Of a stretch of DNA of 64,000 nucleotides, positions 35,561-47,848 are shown one piece after another. The stretch's first letter is position 1. Each line of letters starts with the position of its first letter. This stretch comes from Gnetum montanum (taxonomy: Eukaryota; Streptophyta; Gnetopsida; Gnetales; Gnetaceae): assembly GCA_015680685.1 (NCBI GenBank), contig MNCI01034752.1:82534-146533 (forward strand), read 5' to 3'. Under the pieces are notes generated by a model. It worked only from the letters and a program-made list of their open reading frames with translations, was not told the origin of the DNA and searched no databases. The position numbers and the translations under genes were made by a program.

Positions 35561-36371
35561 AATATGTTTCATAATGAACTTCTCTTTTTTGGGGCTGTAA
35601 CTAAATAATTTTCCAATGAGCCTAAATGGTATGATGACATTCTCACCTATCTTCTCATCCAAGAGATGTCACAAGGGTTGGATCATTGGAAGAATTAGTA
35701 GTCTCTTCACCAAGTAAAACACTTGATGGAGATCAATGAACACATATATAAGATGTGTGTCGATGGCCTAGTTCATTGGTGTGTCCTTGATGCTAATCAA
35801 CTACATGTTTTCCAAGATGCTCGCGAAGGTCCTTGTGATAGACACTATGCTAGGAGATGCACAACCATTAAAATCCTAATGGTAGGATACTATTTGCCAA
35901 TAATCTTTAGAGATGCTCACCATTACATATGCTCTTATGAATGATGCCAACGATATGGTGAAATGACTAATTAAATGGATGGATCTTAATAATGGATTTA
36001 AAAACTGGAATTCTTCAACATTTGAGGCATTGATTTCATAGGTTCCATCACACCCATGTCGAATGGAAAGGCATATATCATAGTTTTTGTTGACTATTAT
36101 ATGAAATGGGCATAAGTAGTAGTCGTCATAAACTATACATCTTCTACTATTGCTTGGTTTGTACAAAAAAATGTTGTAAATGGGTTTGGTATGCCACCCG
36201 CATTAACTTCTGATAGTGGAACTTACTTTATAAGCACTACTTTTCAAAAGCTCATGCAATGTGTAGGTGTTGAACATAAACTCGCAACGCCCTACCAACC
36301 CCAAGCCAATGATCAAGGTAAGGTTAACCAATAGGGAAATAATAAGGATTATAAAAAAAACTATTAGCAAA
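35561..36371 (+). pseudogene. E3 integrase, N-terminal and core part
   Basis: The zinc region is seen at 35790-35950 (REGPCDRHYARRCTTIKIL, YYLPIIFRDAHHYICSYE, then CQRYGEM). The core has IDFIGSITPMSNGKAYII with the first Asp, LTSDSGTYFISTTFQKLM with the second, and ATPYQPQANDQGKVNQ where the third acidic residue (normally Glu in the AEV block) is Lys, one G-to-A step away. E2 interrupts the gene at 36372 and the C-terminus resumes at 45262. Confidence 0.88.
36367..36371. repeat. Target site duplication of E2 (GCAAA / ACAAA)
   Basis: GCAAA at 36367-36371 and ACAAA at 45262-45266 flank the E2 LTRs, differing by one transition. Confidence 0.75.
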
Positions 36372-37249
36372 TGATGAATCATGATTCATTAGGCTATGAT
36401 ATCGGACCCATGATATCGGAACCACAATATCAAGTACGCGATATCATGGCCTGGCTAGAGATATTGGATACATGATATCATGACTCCTATGTAGGACTAT
36501 AAATACACATGTAGGTGCAAGGAGTTAGGGAGTCAATTAGTTAGGGAGTCAATTAGTTAGTAGTTTAGTTAGAAGTTAGTTTTCATTTTTAGTTTTTCTT
36601 AGCTCTTTTTCCCCAATGCATGCCTGTAGTGTGATGATTGTAATTGTATGACACCTTTATTCGAGTGTGACGTACTTGGATACACACATGATCAGAAATA
36701 AATATTGAGATTAATTCATCATTATAGCATTCACTTAGTTTAATTATTTAATTATTATTCATTTTTTCTTACTTAATACTTCTTTACCCTCAACTCCTAT
36801 CCCTATTAGTAAATGCAGAATGAGTACGACTTAATCACGAGTTTTTAAGTGTGACTACTTGGTATCCCAGTAGCATACCTAGGATATGCACTTGGTAATC
36901 CTAGTAGTAGTCATACAAGAGGTTAAAGATGTGTATGGATGATTAAGGATGGATGCTCATCACACTTAGGCTAGCTTAGACTCTCTTCACCCTTTCCCTC
37001 TTAGGTTAATCAAAGTTATTTCCATTGCCTCTAGGAGTAGCACTAGTTTAGGACCACATCATACACCTCACTCTTGGACTAAATCATACATGACAAAGTA
37101 AATACTATTCTAGGTGGGAAGATAATGAATTGTGATTAATGAGAAACTACCTAGATACCACAACTAGCCCATATGTGGAGTTTGACTAGATCATGCGTGA
37201 AACACTTGTATTTGTATGGTTGAGTGTAGGCGTACATCGCCACTCATCA
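36372..37249 (+). repeat. E2 5' LTR
   Basis: TGATGAATCATG...CTCATCA, 878 bp. GATATC or near-GATATC motifs at about 36399, 36412, 36426, 36440, 36460 and 36474 precede a TATA box (CTATAAATAC, 36498). A 16-bp unit, TTAGGGAGTCAATTAG, is tandemly doubled here but single in the 3' LTR. Confidence 0.92.
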
Positions 37250-37250
37250 T

Positions 37251-37268
37251 TAGTGCCATTGCTAGGGA
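37251..37268 (+). other. E2 primer binding site (tRNA-Asp type)
   Basis: TAGTGCCATTGCTAGGGA against TGGCGCCGTTGCCGGGGA: five differences, all transitions, most at CpG. One base from the LTR. Confidence 0.82.
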
Positions 37269-37386
37269 CAGTGCTAGTTATTTAGATTATTTATATCATA
37301 CAAGATAGTTTTAATGAGTATTAATGATATATCCTTTATAAAATAAGTTAAATTCAATTCAATTAATTCACACACCACCCACAACA

Positions 37387-39451
37387 ATGTCTCTCTCACA
37401 AGACTATGCTAATGCCACAACTAGTGAGGAAATTCATTAGAGAACCAACAAATTATATGATGAAGAAAAAGTTTGAAGTACTCAACCTTATGTAGGAATT
37501 TCATATGTTCATGATTATCCCAATGATACTCAAGGATTCTTGTCAACCAACTCTAACACCTCTAGTAAGGATGGGACAGACCATAGAATGAGGAGTCTCG
37601 AAAGGCCTAGGACCTTCTCAATAACTAACGAGAATCTATTAGGGGATGATTGGAAAACTTAAAAAAGGCAGGACAAGTTTTTTAGTTCTTTCTCTTCCTC
37701 TACTCCTTCAATGTTAGATCATGACATGAATGATTATCTTTTAAGGGATCGATGTAGAACTAAAAATCGAGCTCACAAAGAAAATTGAGAACTCCAACAT
37801 GAACAAGGATAACATCATCTCAAATCGCAAACTCAAAACCTACTTAGTGATGATGAACCCCTACAAGAGCCTAATACCTATACAAGAGGCCATTCGAATA
37901 TCCTGTAGGCATTACAAAGAAAGCTATCAACCAAGGCTTGATTTAAATAACTTTCCAAAGTTTGCAGGAGGCTATGATTCTGATATACAATAGCATATAC
38001 AAGCCTTCTATGATTCCTATGTATGGAATAATATCGATAATGGGTGGCTAAAACTTAAGCTCTTTCCTATGACACTTGTTGGCCAAGAAAAAGTGTGGTA
38101 TAGATCATTAAAATCAAAATCAATCCATAGTTGACCAAAAATGGTAGAACTCTTTACTAAATGATATCAAGCTTATGCTAGAATGTCAGGCTTGAGGAGA
38201 AAAATTCAAGAATGGAAACAAGGAAAACATGAAACCTTGGACATGGCCTTAGAGAGATACTATTATTTGTTAAAAAAATGCCCAGGCCATGGATTCTTCA
38301 AGGAAAGGCTAATGAATCACATCATGGATGGGCTTCGTAATGAAACAAGGGAAACCCTAGGGATGTATGCCCAAGGTCAAATATATGAGCTACAAACCCA
38401 TCAAATCCATGAGCTTATTAAGCAAGTAGCAAAAGAAGAAGGAGAAATGGCTAAATGGAAGAATATTGAAAACTCTCAATGAGAAAAAAATCTCAAATTA
38501 GCAAAGGTCCATAACCATAAACAGGAGAAATCACCTCACCTTGCTTAAGTGCAACCATTTCTACCTTTGCTAATGCAACAATCACTAGATGAAATCGAGG
38601 CAAAGATTAATAAGCTGATGGAATGGGTGGATGGAAAATATGGAGAATATGCTAACAATAGTAGAGGTAAAACTATGCCAAATCAAGAAACAGGACAAGA
38701 CACTACACAACAACTAGAATAAAGGGTAGAAGATAATAAGAATAAGAACTCAACTGCCAACTTCACATATCAATGCAACGTTTATTTGTATGATCACCCC
38801 AAAGGCCAATGCCAAGTTTTATCACATTTACATGAGCATTGGGGAGGAATGTTACATCCAGATTTCATACAGAAATATCAAGTTCAACCATAGTGGCAAA
38901 AGCCCTAGTTGTGGGGGAGGCCATCGCCAAACTAAACATATCCTTTGTATGTCCCAATGTCAAATTCTTACTATGTTCAACACCCTATTTCTCCAACCGG
39001 ATCATCATCCTCTACTTCACCTCATAACTATTATTCTCTAGAATACTATCCACTCACACCCTCTTCGACAAGCTTGCCTCCTCAAGTACCTTACACTTTT
39101 CCTCAATAACAATATTCTCAGCCTTCACCTCCTTCTAAATTGCCATCAATTGTACCAGAAGGTTTTGCACCACAGTACCAACCTATGAATGCTACTTGTG
39201 CTACTACTGTCAAAAGTAGTGGAAGTACTCAAAAGTGCCCTTTCTTTAGGCATGGTTGTAGGATGAAGCAGCACAATGTTGAACCCACTACATCTTCCAA
39301 CCCACCACATCAAAAGATACCTAGTGGTTGGGATATGATTGATCCCCAACATTTCCAACATACATGGATCCACAGTTTCCATTTATTAAATCTTGCCATG
39401 ATCAAAGGTTTAGTTATGGGGGATATCCCCCATTCTAACAAGCAGAATTAA
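37387..39451 (+). pseudogene. E2 gag
   Basis: The ATG at 37387 (MSLSQDYANATTSEEIH) lies 118 bp after the primer site. The core (37850-38480) reads LNNFPKFAGGYDSDIQ, WLKLKLFPMTLVGQEKVWYR and QEWKQGKHETLDMALERYYY, then CPGHGFFKERLMNHIMDGL, the plant retrotransposon gag pattern. The C-terminal block (38770-38830) reads CNVYLYDHPKGQCQVLSHL, spacing C-x6-H-x4-C-x4-H. A Pro/Ser/Tyr-rich tail ends at 39451. There are a frameshift near 37800 and several stops, but the 99-codon core piece (38183-38482) is intact. Confidence 0.88.
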
Positions 39452-40043
39452 TAAATATTTTTTCTTTTCTTTAATTTTACAATTTTTTTTCCAGTTTTTC
39501 ATTTTTCAACTTGTTGTTTTATCTTTTTGAGGGTGATCTCATTGGTAAATAACATACTCATGTGACCCGTTCGTTGAGATGTTATTCTATGCTATCAAGT
39601 CTTGAGTAAGTAATTATTTGGATAGTAAGCCCATCACATCCACCCAATCATTCTATTAATAAGAGGTTCTACTTTGGGAATGATGATATTCTTAACATCA
39701 TTAAAACTTAAGTAATTTTATGCTCATTATACCTAGAGTGAAGAAGGATGAACCAAGAGGGAATGGCCAGGGTGTGACATCAAGGGGACTTGTGGATTCT
39801 CTTTGGTAAAATTTGTAGGAGTTATCATGCAGCCTAGTTGTACTAAGATCCTTGTAGATCTAACAAAACATGGAAGTAAGAGTAATAAAGGCACCCAATC
39901 ACAAAAACTAATGCTATTCTAGGGGTTTCCACTAGAAAGACATGCACCCATGCCTGAAGGTAGGTAGCTTCTCTAGATTACGGATCAAAAAAAGAGAGAG
40001 AGAGAGAGAGAGAGAGTATGCCAAAGTGACCACAAAAAAAGAA

Positions 40044-40079
<36 letters not shown>

Positions 40080-41436
40080 AAGATCAACGTATTGCAAAAC
40101 AATCACTCCTCCCTTGAAAAGAGCACCAAGTGATCATACACCTTGTTTTCATGGTACTCTTACGAGTGTCCATCATGGGATGAAACAATGTGATGTCATT
40201 AATCAGAGGAATGGACTTAATCTTGATTTTGGAACTATGGATTAATGACACATTAATCATGCCCTACACTCAAGATTCATTATGCCCTAGGTTGGTTACC
40301 TCATGTCCTGATCTCTGCACTCCCTTCCACAATTTGCATCATCTTGCTATCCATATATTTTTGACTTGTGTATTGTGTAGCATTGAATGCATACCTCATC
40401 ATAGTGGTATTTACATGTGTGAGTTTTGTTGCATTGTTATAGATTACATTTAATCCTTCTAATGCATACAAACATTTTAGCTATGGTTACGTAAGGGCAT
40501 TATAGGTTGGAACCTACTTTGGGGAGGATCCACTTGCATGAATTTTTAAATTTGAATTTGTTGCACATCATGACATCATTTTATACCCTCTGAGTACTAC
40601 ATTACCAATGGTATCCTTCCCCTTATCATCGTTCTAGTTTAACCATTCCTACGTACCAAAACATGTCCTTTTTCCTCATCCGACTTATGAATTTCATCAT
40701 CAGATCCTACCCCATTATACTTTCTGTGCCTTTTTGTCTATTTAACAATAACCCAGAATATTCACATTGACCTCGAAGCCTTCATTCTTGGCCTTGAAAT
40801 TTTAGAAATTCATCAACTTTTCCAAGTACCCTATTTTGAATAGGCTACAATATTAGGTACGCGATATTGGGTTCGATGTAATATTGGGGCTGCACTATCG
40901 GTTACGCAATATCACGTCAATAAAAACTATATATATGGACCCCCCCATTCATGTTAACATCATTATCAACTATTCACATGGGGAAGTTTTTCAAATTTTC
41001 TTCCACAAATTGTGACTTGCGCATCTCTTTGTCAACTAGCCATAACTCTCTTGCTAGCGCTTTGATTCTCATTCCGATTGAACCTACCTAAACCTGGAGT
41101 GTTCAGCTTAGTTGTGGGGGAAGGGTACACTGCAAATCATGCATAAATTTTTTGAAATTCATCATCATTCAAAGGATACTATAAAGGGTAATTGATTATA
41201 AAAATGATAAACATATTGCCAAAAATAATCTTATCTCCTTTCCTACATTAGAAAATTAAATATTAAAGACACTTAATCAAATTGGGCCCAATATTAAAAC
41301 TTTTAGAAGACATTTTCACAAAATTTCTTAACAATGAATAAAAAAAATAAGAAAACCAACTCATTAAGAAAAGAAGTAAGGTATAACTCAACTTTTGTAA
41401 ACAACCTTACTAATGATTAGCCCCATGTGATTGCAG
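39452..41436 (+). other. E2 spacer between gag and accessory ORF
   Basis: No coding frame. The shared motif ACTAGAAAGACATGCACCCA and neighbours lies at 39931-39960; two AG microsatellites follow (about 39991-40017 and 40049-40077). These occur in the 3' noncoding regions of E1, E3 or E4, so gag is followed directly by former post-pol sequence. A GATATT-rich, TATA-containing stretch is at 40840-40938. The end, CCATGTGATTGCAG before the accessory ATG, looks like a splice acceptor. Confidence 0.7.
40840..40938 (+). promoter_or_regulatory. Promoter-like segment upstream of the E2 accessory ORF
   Basis: Motifs ATATTAGGTACGCGATATTG, TAATATTGG and CAATATCACGTCAAT resemble the GATATC-rich U3 of the LTRs and lead into TATATATATGG at 40928-40938, about 500 bp before the accessory ATG. 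E4 has a TATATATATG box about 560 bp before its copy. Function inferred only. Confidence 0.5.
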
Positions 41437-44286
41437 ATGGCCCCTAAACATGGATAATAGGAAGGACCCTCTCAAGGTGTGTCCAAGAAACCAAGGAGAG
41501 GCAGAGGCTAGGTGTCTCCAAAGAAATGTGTAGACCAGGAGGCATAATCATTTAGCATCCATCAAGATCCTCCTACTACTATGCAATCATGACAAGTGGA
41601 AGCAGGAGTTGCTGAAGTGCCTGAATAGGGACAACATCTCACATTGTCCTCGAAATGCCTGTAAGCAATCCACGAAAGGTCCACGTTAGTAGTTATGATT
41701 GTGGAACTAAACTTTGGACCTTTTATGGAGTTTTCTCTTGATGTTGTTAGGGACCAACTCAAGGGGTCCTCATTATGACCCATCCTTCCTGAAAGTGGTG
41801 CCTGGTACTTAGGAGAAATATACCAATTTTGGCATAATAAAGAAGAAGGCACCACTATTGACATTTGTGGTGTGTCTATAGATTTTTCTACTAAGGCCAT
41901 TTTGAAAGTGCTGAAACTTCCAAATACAAGGCCAAAAGTTGCTCACCTGTCCACTCACTTTGATGTTAATGCACGAAGAATATGGTTGGACAGGGCATAC
42001 AACAAAGAGGACAAGACATATGGGGAGTTGAAATTGAAAGAAAGAATATATTTCAAAATTGGCACTTATCACATCTTCCCCATGAAAAGAATAAATAGAA
42101 TCTCAATGTATGCAGCAAGAGGAAGTGTGATATTGATGGCAAGTTTAATGGTAACCTTCCCCATCTATATCTCATGGAGATCTTGAGGTAGTTTGAAGAA
42201 CACAAGATAAGGAAGTTCACATTGCCCCTTTCTTGTCTCATCAGGAAGCTGTGTAGGCATGTTGAAATTCTAGGGTATACTAATGACATCCCTAAAAGAG
42301 TCCAAAATGCTTTGTTTTCCGAATTACTAAAGCCACTAGCCCAATGGAAGAGTGCTAGTGAGACACTAAAGCTAGAACAAGAATAGATGGTAGGGCCCAC
42401 TACAAATCAAACTATAGGACCTAGCTAACTCCCAAGTACAGGCTGTAGTTAACAACAAGGAGTGAGGACCAGAACAAGCCAATGAGACCAACTACCACCA
42501 CCACTGTAGGATTATCAACCATTGATGAGACATCTTAGGGCCATTGATGAGATGGTCAGTTGGGGAAGTCATGATGATGCCAATCTCTTCTGCATCATCG
42601 ATGACACCATACGATCCACAATTTCTATAGATCATGCATGGGGTGACGTGTCCATTCAGACAAGAGGAGGGAAGACACATTGGTCACAATATATTTCAGG
42701 GAATGCTGCATCCTTGGTGCAACTAGAGACTGGTGAAGGACCAAGATGTAGCAGGAGCCATAGAAGTGGTCACAGACCACATGAAGGAACCCTTCAATGT
42801 CCCTATTGTGCCACTAGTAGATTTCATAGGAGCACATGATGCTCAAACTTTGGTCAGTTCCTTAATGACTCATGCAAAGCATGAGGATGTTCTTAATTAG
42901 TTTCTACAAGCAAGAAAAGTGATGACGTCCTTCTTTGACATTCTGAAAGATGTCACAACAATGTAATCAAATCTTATCTCTACCAAAGGAAAGTTGGTCA
43001 TGCTAGAGATCAAGGATGATCATGTGGAGGTGAAGTTGGCAAGACTCCAAGAAAGGCTTATTACCCTGCAAACTCAATAGTGGGACCCATCTCAATTCAT
43101 TCTCGTAGACCAGCTAGACACTTTTAGGATAGAGCAATTTAATAAACTGTTGGTAGATAATAAAAGAATGGTGGAGGAGAAGGAGAAGGCCAATTGGGAT
43201 GCTTCCAAGGCACAAGCGCAAACATATGTGCATGCCAAAGCACTCAAGGCTTTGCAAGAAAAAAATAAACAACTCACTTCAGAAAATCTTCGGTTGACCA
43301 TTGTGGAGAAATAGAAAAATGTTCTCGAAGAAAATTTTCAAAAGTTATAGGAATAGTTGGTCAGGATCAACCAAGACATGAATCACTTGGCTAGATAGAA
43401 TCAAACCCTCTCAATGGAGGAGGTATGCACAATTTTTTAGAAGATGACCATTGGAATAAGCACATGGAAAAATGAGGTCAAGCGACATGAAAAATTAGAA
43501 GAGCATTTTAGAGACTAGGTGGGGATGTATAAGCAAATCATAGAGAAGGAGATCCATATGGACAAGGCCCACATTAATGCCTTTAGCACTCAACACACTA
43601 ATTGGTGGGCCATGTTGGACACATATGCATTTTTCCACTAGGCAAAGCTCAAAAGCTGGGACCTACAAATCTAAGATCTTATAGAGTACATGGAATTAGC
43701 AAACCTATGATATGCCAACCTACGCATGTTAACAGTAGGACATTCAAGAATAGAGTTGGAGAAGCAAGTAGCTACCACCTACCCCAAATATGAAACAAAA
43801 TTTGTAGAACACAAGAAAACATTACAAAGGCTAGAAGTCACAAATTCTAAATTGGATGTGGTTAAGGGTAGCTACCAAGGGTAGAAAGATTTCATGGTAG
43901 ACTTGGCTCGACAGCCTACGGATTACCAAGACTACAAGGATAAAGTCAAATCCTACGACAAGGAGCGGTGGCTATTTGCAGCCTAGTACATCAAAGAAAA
44001 TCAAACATTTCTACAATTGTCATGTCCATGGGAAGTGCCAACTCCATCAAACATTGGAGCATCAGCATGGATGACACAAGATTTCCAAATTGAAGAGGAA
44101 AAACTCCAGGGACTCCTTTAGAGCCATCAAATCCCAAAACCTAGAGCACAAGATAAGGGAAAGCGGCCCATGGAGGAGCCACCACCACTTAGGAACCACA
44201 TGAGTTCCAATAAAATTCTACAATTTTGTAATTTTGTAATTATGTGTTCATGTCCCAATTTTGTTCTATTCAATTCTCCACTATAG
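41437..44286 (+). pseudogene. E2 accessory ORF, family 1: globular N-terminus plus long coiled coil
   Basis: About 950 codons from ATG at 41437 to a stop near 44286, mostly in one frame with scattered stops. The N-terminus has MIVELNFGPFMEFSL, AWYLGEIYQFWHNKEEGT, STKAILKVLKLPN and RRIWLDRAYNKEDKTYGELK, then RIYFKIGTYHIFPMKRI. From about 42900 to 43900 the sequence is charged and heptad-like (KRMVEEKEKANWDASKAQAQ, KALQEKNKQLTSENLRL). The C-terminus has DKGKRPMEEPPP. E4 carries a homologue on the opposite strand that matches at both ends. The position, just before the 3' LTR, is that of env-like or other extra ORFs of plant gypsy elements, but I see no signal peptide or membrane anchor. Function unknown. 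Confidence 0.8.
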
Positions 44287-44390
44287 CATGAATAATTCTT
44301 AGTTAGTCAATAATCCCATACGTATCCACTATGTAATCAATGGTGCTTGTTCTCATTTTTTATGACTCGAGGAAAAGTTTTCATTCAATC

Positions 44391-44399
44391 ATGGGGGGA
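44391..44399 (+). other. E2 polypurine tract
   Basis: ATGGGGGGA directly before the 3' LTR start TGATGAATTG. Confidence 0.88.
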
Positions 44400-45261
44400 T
44401 GATGAATTGTGATTCATTAGGCTCCGATATCATACCTACAATATCGGATCCATGATATTGGGTATGTGATATCACGGCTTGCCTAGAAATATCAAATATA
44501 AGATATTGTGACTCTTGTGTGGGCCTATAAATACACATGTAGGTGCAAGGAGTCAGGGAGTCAGTCAATTAGTAGTTTAGTTAGAAGTTAGTTTTCATTT
44601 TTAGTTCTTCTCAACTCTTTTTCCCCAGTGCATGCCCATAGTGTGATGATTGTAATTGTACGACACCATTATTCAAGTGTAATGTACTTGGACATGCACA
44701 TGATCAAAAATAAATATCGAGATTACTTCATTATTGTAGCATTTACTTAGTTTAATTATTTAATTATTATTCATTTCTTTCTTACTTAATACTTCTTTAC
44801 CCTCAACTCCTATCCTTGTTAGTAAATGTAGAATAAGTACAACTTAATCATGAGCATTTAAGTGTGACTACTTGGTATCCTAGTAGCGTACCTAGGATAT
44901 GCACTTGGTAATCCTAGTAGTAGTCATACATGAGGTCCAAGATGTGTAGGGATGATTAAGAATGGATGTTCATCGCACTTAGGCTAGCTTAGACTCTCTT
45001 CACCCTTTCCCTCTTAGGTTAATCAAAGTTATTTCTGTTGGTTCTAGGAGTAGCACTAGTTTAGGACCACATCATACACCTCACTCTGGACTAAACCATA
45101 TGTGACAAAGCAAATACTAGTCTAGGTGGGAAGACAACGAACTGTGATCAATGAGTAACTACCTAGATACCACAACTAGCTCGTCTATAGAGTTTGACTA
45201 GATCGTGTGTCAAATGCTCATATTCGTATGGTTGAGTGTAGGGGTACCTTGCCACTCGTCA
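44400..45261 (+). repeat. E2 3' LTR
   Basis: 862 bp, about 90% like 36372-37249 by eye, with the same GATATC cluster and TATA box (CTATAAATAC near 44525). Ends CACTCGTCA, followed by ACAAA. Confidence 0.92.
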
Positions 45262-45872
45262 ACAAATATAGGAAAGACTAAAGAACAAAACTCAATAATA
45301 TCCTTTGGGCCTACTGCTCAACATGGAAACTTCCTATAGGTTATTCTCCCTATGATCTTGTGTACAAAAAATTACCAAAACTTAAAATTCAATACAAGCT
45401 TCATATACTTTCAACAACCTATGACCTTGACTTTCGCTTAAGTATAGCACAAAAAGAAAGACTAATGAATCTCAACCTACTAGAAAAAAATTGATTAGTG
45501 GCCCTATCATTTAATGAGTTTCATAAGGCCTACAACAAAATGTACCATGACCTTAAAATTAGAAAAGTCAAATTTCAATCGAGAGAGAAGGTTGTCTACT
45601 AGAATCTCACAAATGTACCTCAATGAACTAAGTTTGAAACATTGTGGTAAGGACCTTACATCATTTATGAAACTTTTTCTTTTTGGGCCATGATGATCTA
45701 CAAAACTGAGAACTCAAACAAGAAATAGCTGGTCAACATCCAACAAGTCAAACCTTTCCATGAGCATAAGCTAGCAAATACAACAAACACCTCATTGGAT
45801 GGACAACCATGCTCTATATTTCAGATCTCCACCTTTCAACTTAGTTGTGGGGTAGATGACCACCAATGCTAA
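45262..45872 (+). pseudogene. E3 integrase, C-terminal part
   Basis: This continues the gene cut at 36371: SPYDLVYKKL-like sequence, then YDLDFRLSIAQKERLMNLNL and FNEFHKAYNKMYHDLKIRKV. The C-terminal domain has LVNIQQVKPFHEHKLANTTN and GQPCSIFQISTFQLSCG, ending at TAA 45870-45872. E1's C-terminus (2948-3241) is homologous. Confidence 0.88.
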
Positions 45873-47840
45873 CCATATAAGTGGCTCCTCAGTTTTTCAT
45901 TATTTTGTTTTACACATTCTTTGTTTTACATCTTCTTATTTTGATGTTATTAATCTTTTCTAATTTTTTTACACCATTGTTAGTACATTTGCTATTTCTT
46001 GAATATTTTACACTTTCTTTCAAATTTTCTTTTATTTTATTTTGGTGTGATTTTCTAACTTTTTGTTAATAAGTGCTAGGTATAGTGGTAATGCGTTGCT
46101 TAATGGTGATACGTACTATTTTATTATTTAATTGTTGGTGTTTGGATTCTAGCTTTGAATTTCATTATGGATGATTAGGACATGGTTTCTTTTTCATGAG
46201 ATAGGAAATGAGTTCACAACATCCACCCATTCACAAACTCTATGGTTTTCCTTATTTTAGAAATTTGCAATCCCTTTTTCATTAACAAAACTTTAACAAA
46301 TTTGTGACTTTGATAGTTTTTGGAATTGGAAAGAATTCAAAGGTTTGAATAGGGTGTGACTTCAAGGGGATTTGGTATTCTTTGTGCCTTTTTGTTTGCC
46401 TAGGTGAATGTGTGTTTTCATAGATTTCTTACCATTCTGTGTCAACCAATAAAAGAAAGTTGCATAAGTCTTTACATGGTGTGGTTATCATAAAACAAAA
46501 ACAAAAAATGATGGGATTTCAAAGCACACCCCTTAGACACAATAAGCAAATAAGTCTTTGCATGGTATGGTTTTCATTTTAGGAGAAAAAGTGATGGGAA
46601 TTTAAACCACACCCCTTAGACAAAATAAATAGGCTACAAGCATTGGTTATAGGACTAGAAAGACATGTTACTCATGCTTAAAGGTCCCCTCTAACTAAGG
46701 ACTTTCCTCACTTCCTACTTCTCTTTTCTACTCTAATATGAAATGGTAATTGTTCTATGGGAGCACTCTTGTGTCTCAGGGGAATGGACTAGTCTTAGAA
46801 TGGTGATGCAAAGTCACTGAATGAGTTTGGTTTTGGTTTGGAATAATGATAGATCTTATCAAGTCATTTAAGCATAAAATTCATAAGGGACTTCATGTGA
46901 CCTTAGTTAGGAACTCCATTCCACTCTCTTTCATCCATCTATTCTTTCCATGTCTCACCTCACTACCGGTTTCATGTTCTTGTTCAATGTCCTGGTTTGA
47001 TGTGTCAAAATTCTTAGGTAGTTTCTTCTAGGTTTTTGTACTTAACCTTCCATAACCATTAATCATCCATGGATCCCATGGACTCTTTGGTTTGGAGTTA
47101 TCCAAGTGCATAAAATACCTATGCCTGCTTTGGGAAGGACCCACTTGCATATCTTTTGGTGGGGTTAGTTAGTTCTTTACCTTTAGACAATCTTACAATC
47201 AAATCCTGTTATTTACCTCATCAATGATATCCAATTGTGCACATCTTCAAAACATTTTTTTGTGAACTTTCCTTTTTATTGTCGTAAATTCTTACATTCT
47301 CTTGAAATATTTTCTTATGTAGAACTTTTTTAAATATAATGGACTGCTTATCTATTTTACCCTAGTTGTTAGCCTTCCTGCTAAAACTCTTAAAGGAATC
47401 AATCTACCACAATCACAACATAGCCAAGTGTAACCACTAATGAGACAAGGCATTTAACAACTATGTGTTACACATTACATACTAATATATGATTCTATTT
47501 TCATTATAGTGGAACACATGGACTAGAAGTGGGACTATCTTTCACCAAGGATGATGTGGTAGTACCACATAATGAGGAACATTCATGATCATTAGCTCTT
47601 CTCTCTTGCTCTTTAGTTGCCAAGAGGGGTGGATATTAGTTCTACCTAGGTTGTTCACTTCCCTTATTGTGAACATCCAATTTTGTAAAAGATTGTAACT
47701 CCATATACTTAAGCACTTAGAGTTTTTTTGTTCTATCTAAGTCAGTTTGTATGTCAGTCAATAATCTCATACCTTTTCAATAGTGTGTAAGGAACTTATT
47801 CCTCCTCTTCTTCACTCAAGGACAAGTCTTGATTGAGTCA
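45873..47840 (+). other. E3 3' noncoding region
   Basis: About 2 kb, homologous to E1 960-2947 in the same element sense, with no accessory ORF. The shared motif CTAGAAAGACATGTTACTCA and neighbours is at 46655-46684. GCATGGTGTGG/GCATGGTATGG with CACACCCCTTAGACA recurs at about 46476-46560 and 46560-46625, a local duplication. Confidence 0.75.
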
Positions 47841-47848
47841 TGGGGGTA
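47841..47848 (+). other. E3 polypurine tract
   Basis: TGGGGGTA directly before the 3' LTR (TGTTGAGTCATG). Confidence 0.88.

Larger units (their letters stand above)
36372..45261 (+). mobile_element. E2: gypsy-related LTR element with gag and an accessory ORF but no pol
   Basis: 8.9 kb, LTRs of 878 and 862 bp, tRNA-Asp primer site, purine tract, 5-bp target duplication. The internal region has gag (37387-39451), a 2-kb spacer that resembles the 3' noncoding region of E1 and E3, and then a ~950-codon accessory ORF. No protease, RT, RNase H or integrase motif can be found, so it would depend on enzymes from relatives such as E3. E4 is a second, older member with the same accessory ORF. Confidence 0.9.

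Noticed and set aside
40051-40133. Arg-Glu repeat in a 63-codon frame (39942-40133)
   Set aside because: Direct translation of AG microsatellites; not a protein.
42053-42400. 115-codon minus-strand open frame opposite the E2 accessory ORF
   Set aside because: Antisense shadow: the plus-strand frame here matches E4 in protein, the minus frame does not.
36372-45261. E2 accessory ORF as a retroviral envelope
   Set aside because: Position fits, but I see no signal peptide, furin-like site, or transmembrane anchor, and the middle is a charged coiled coil.
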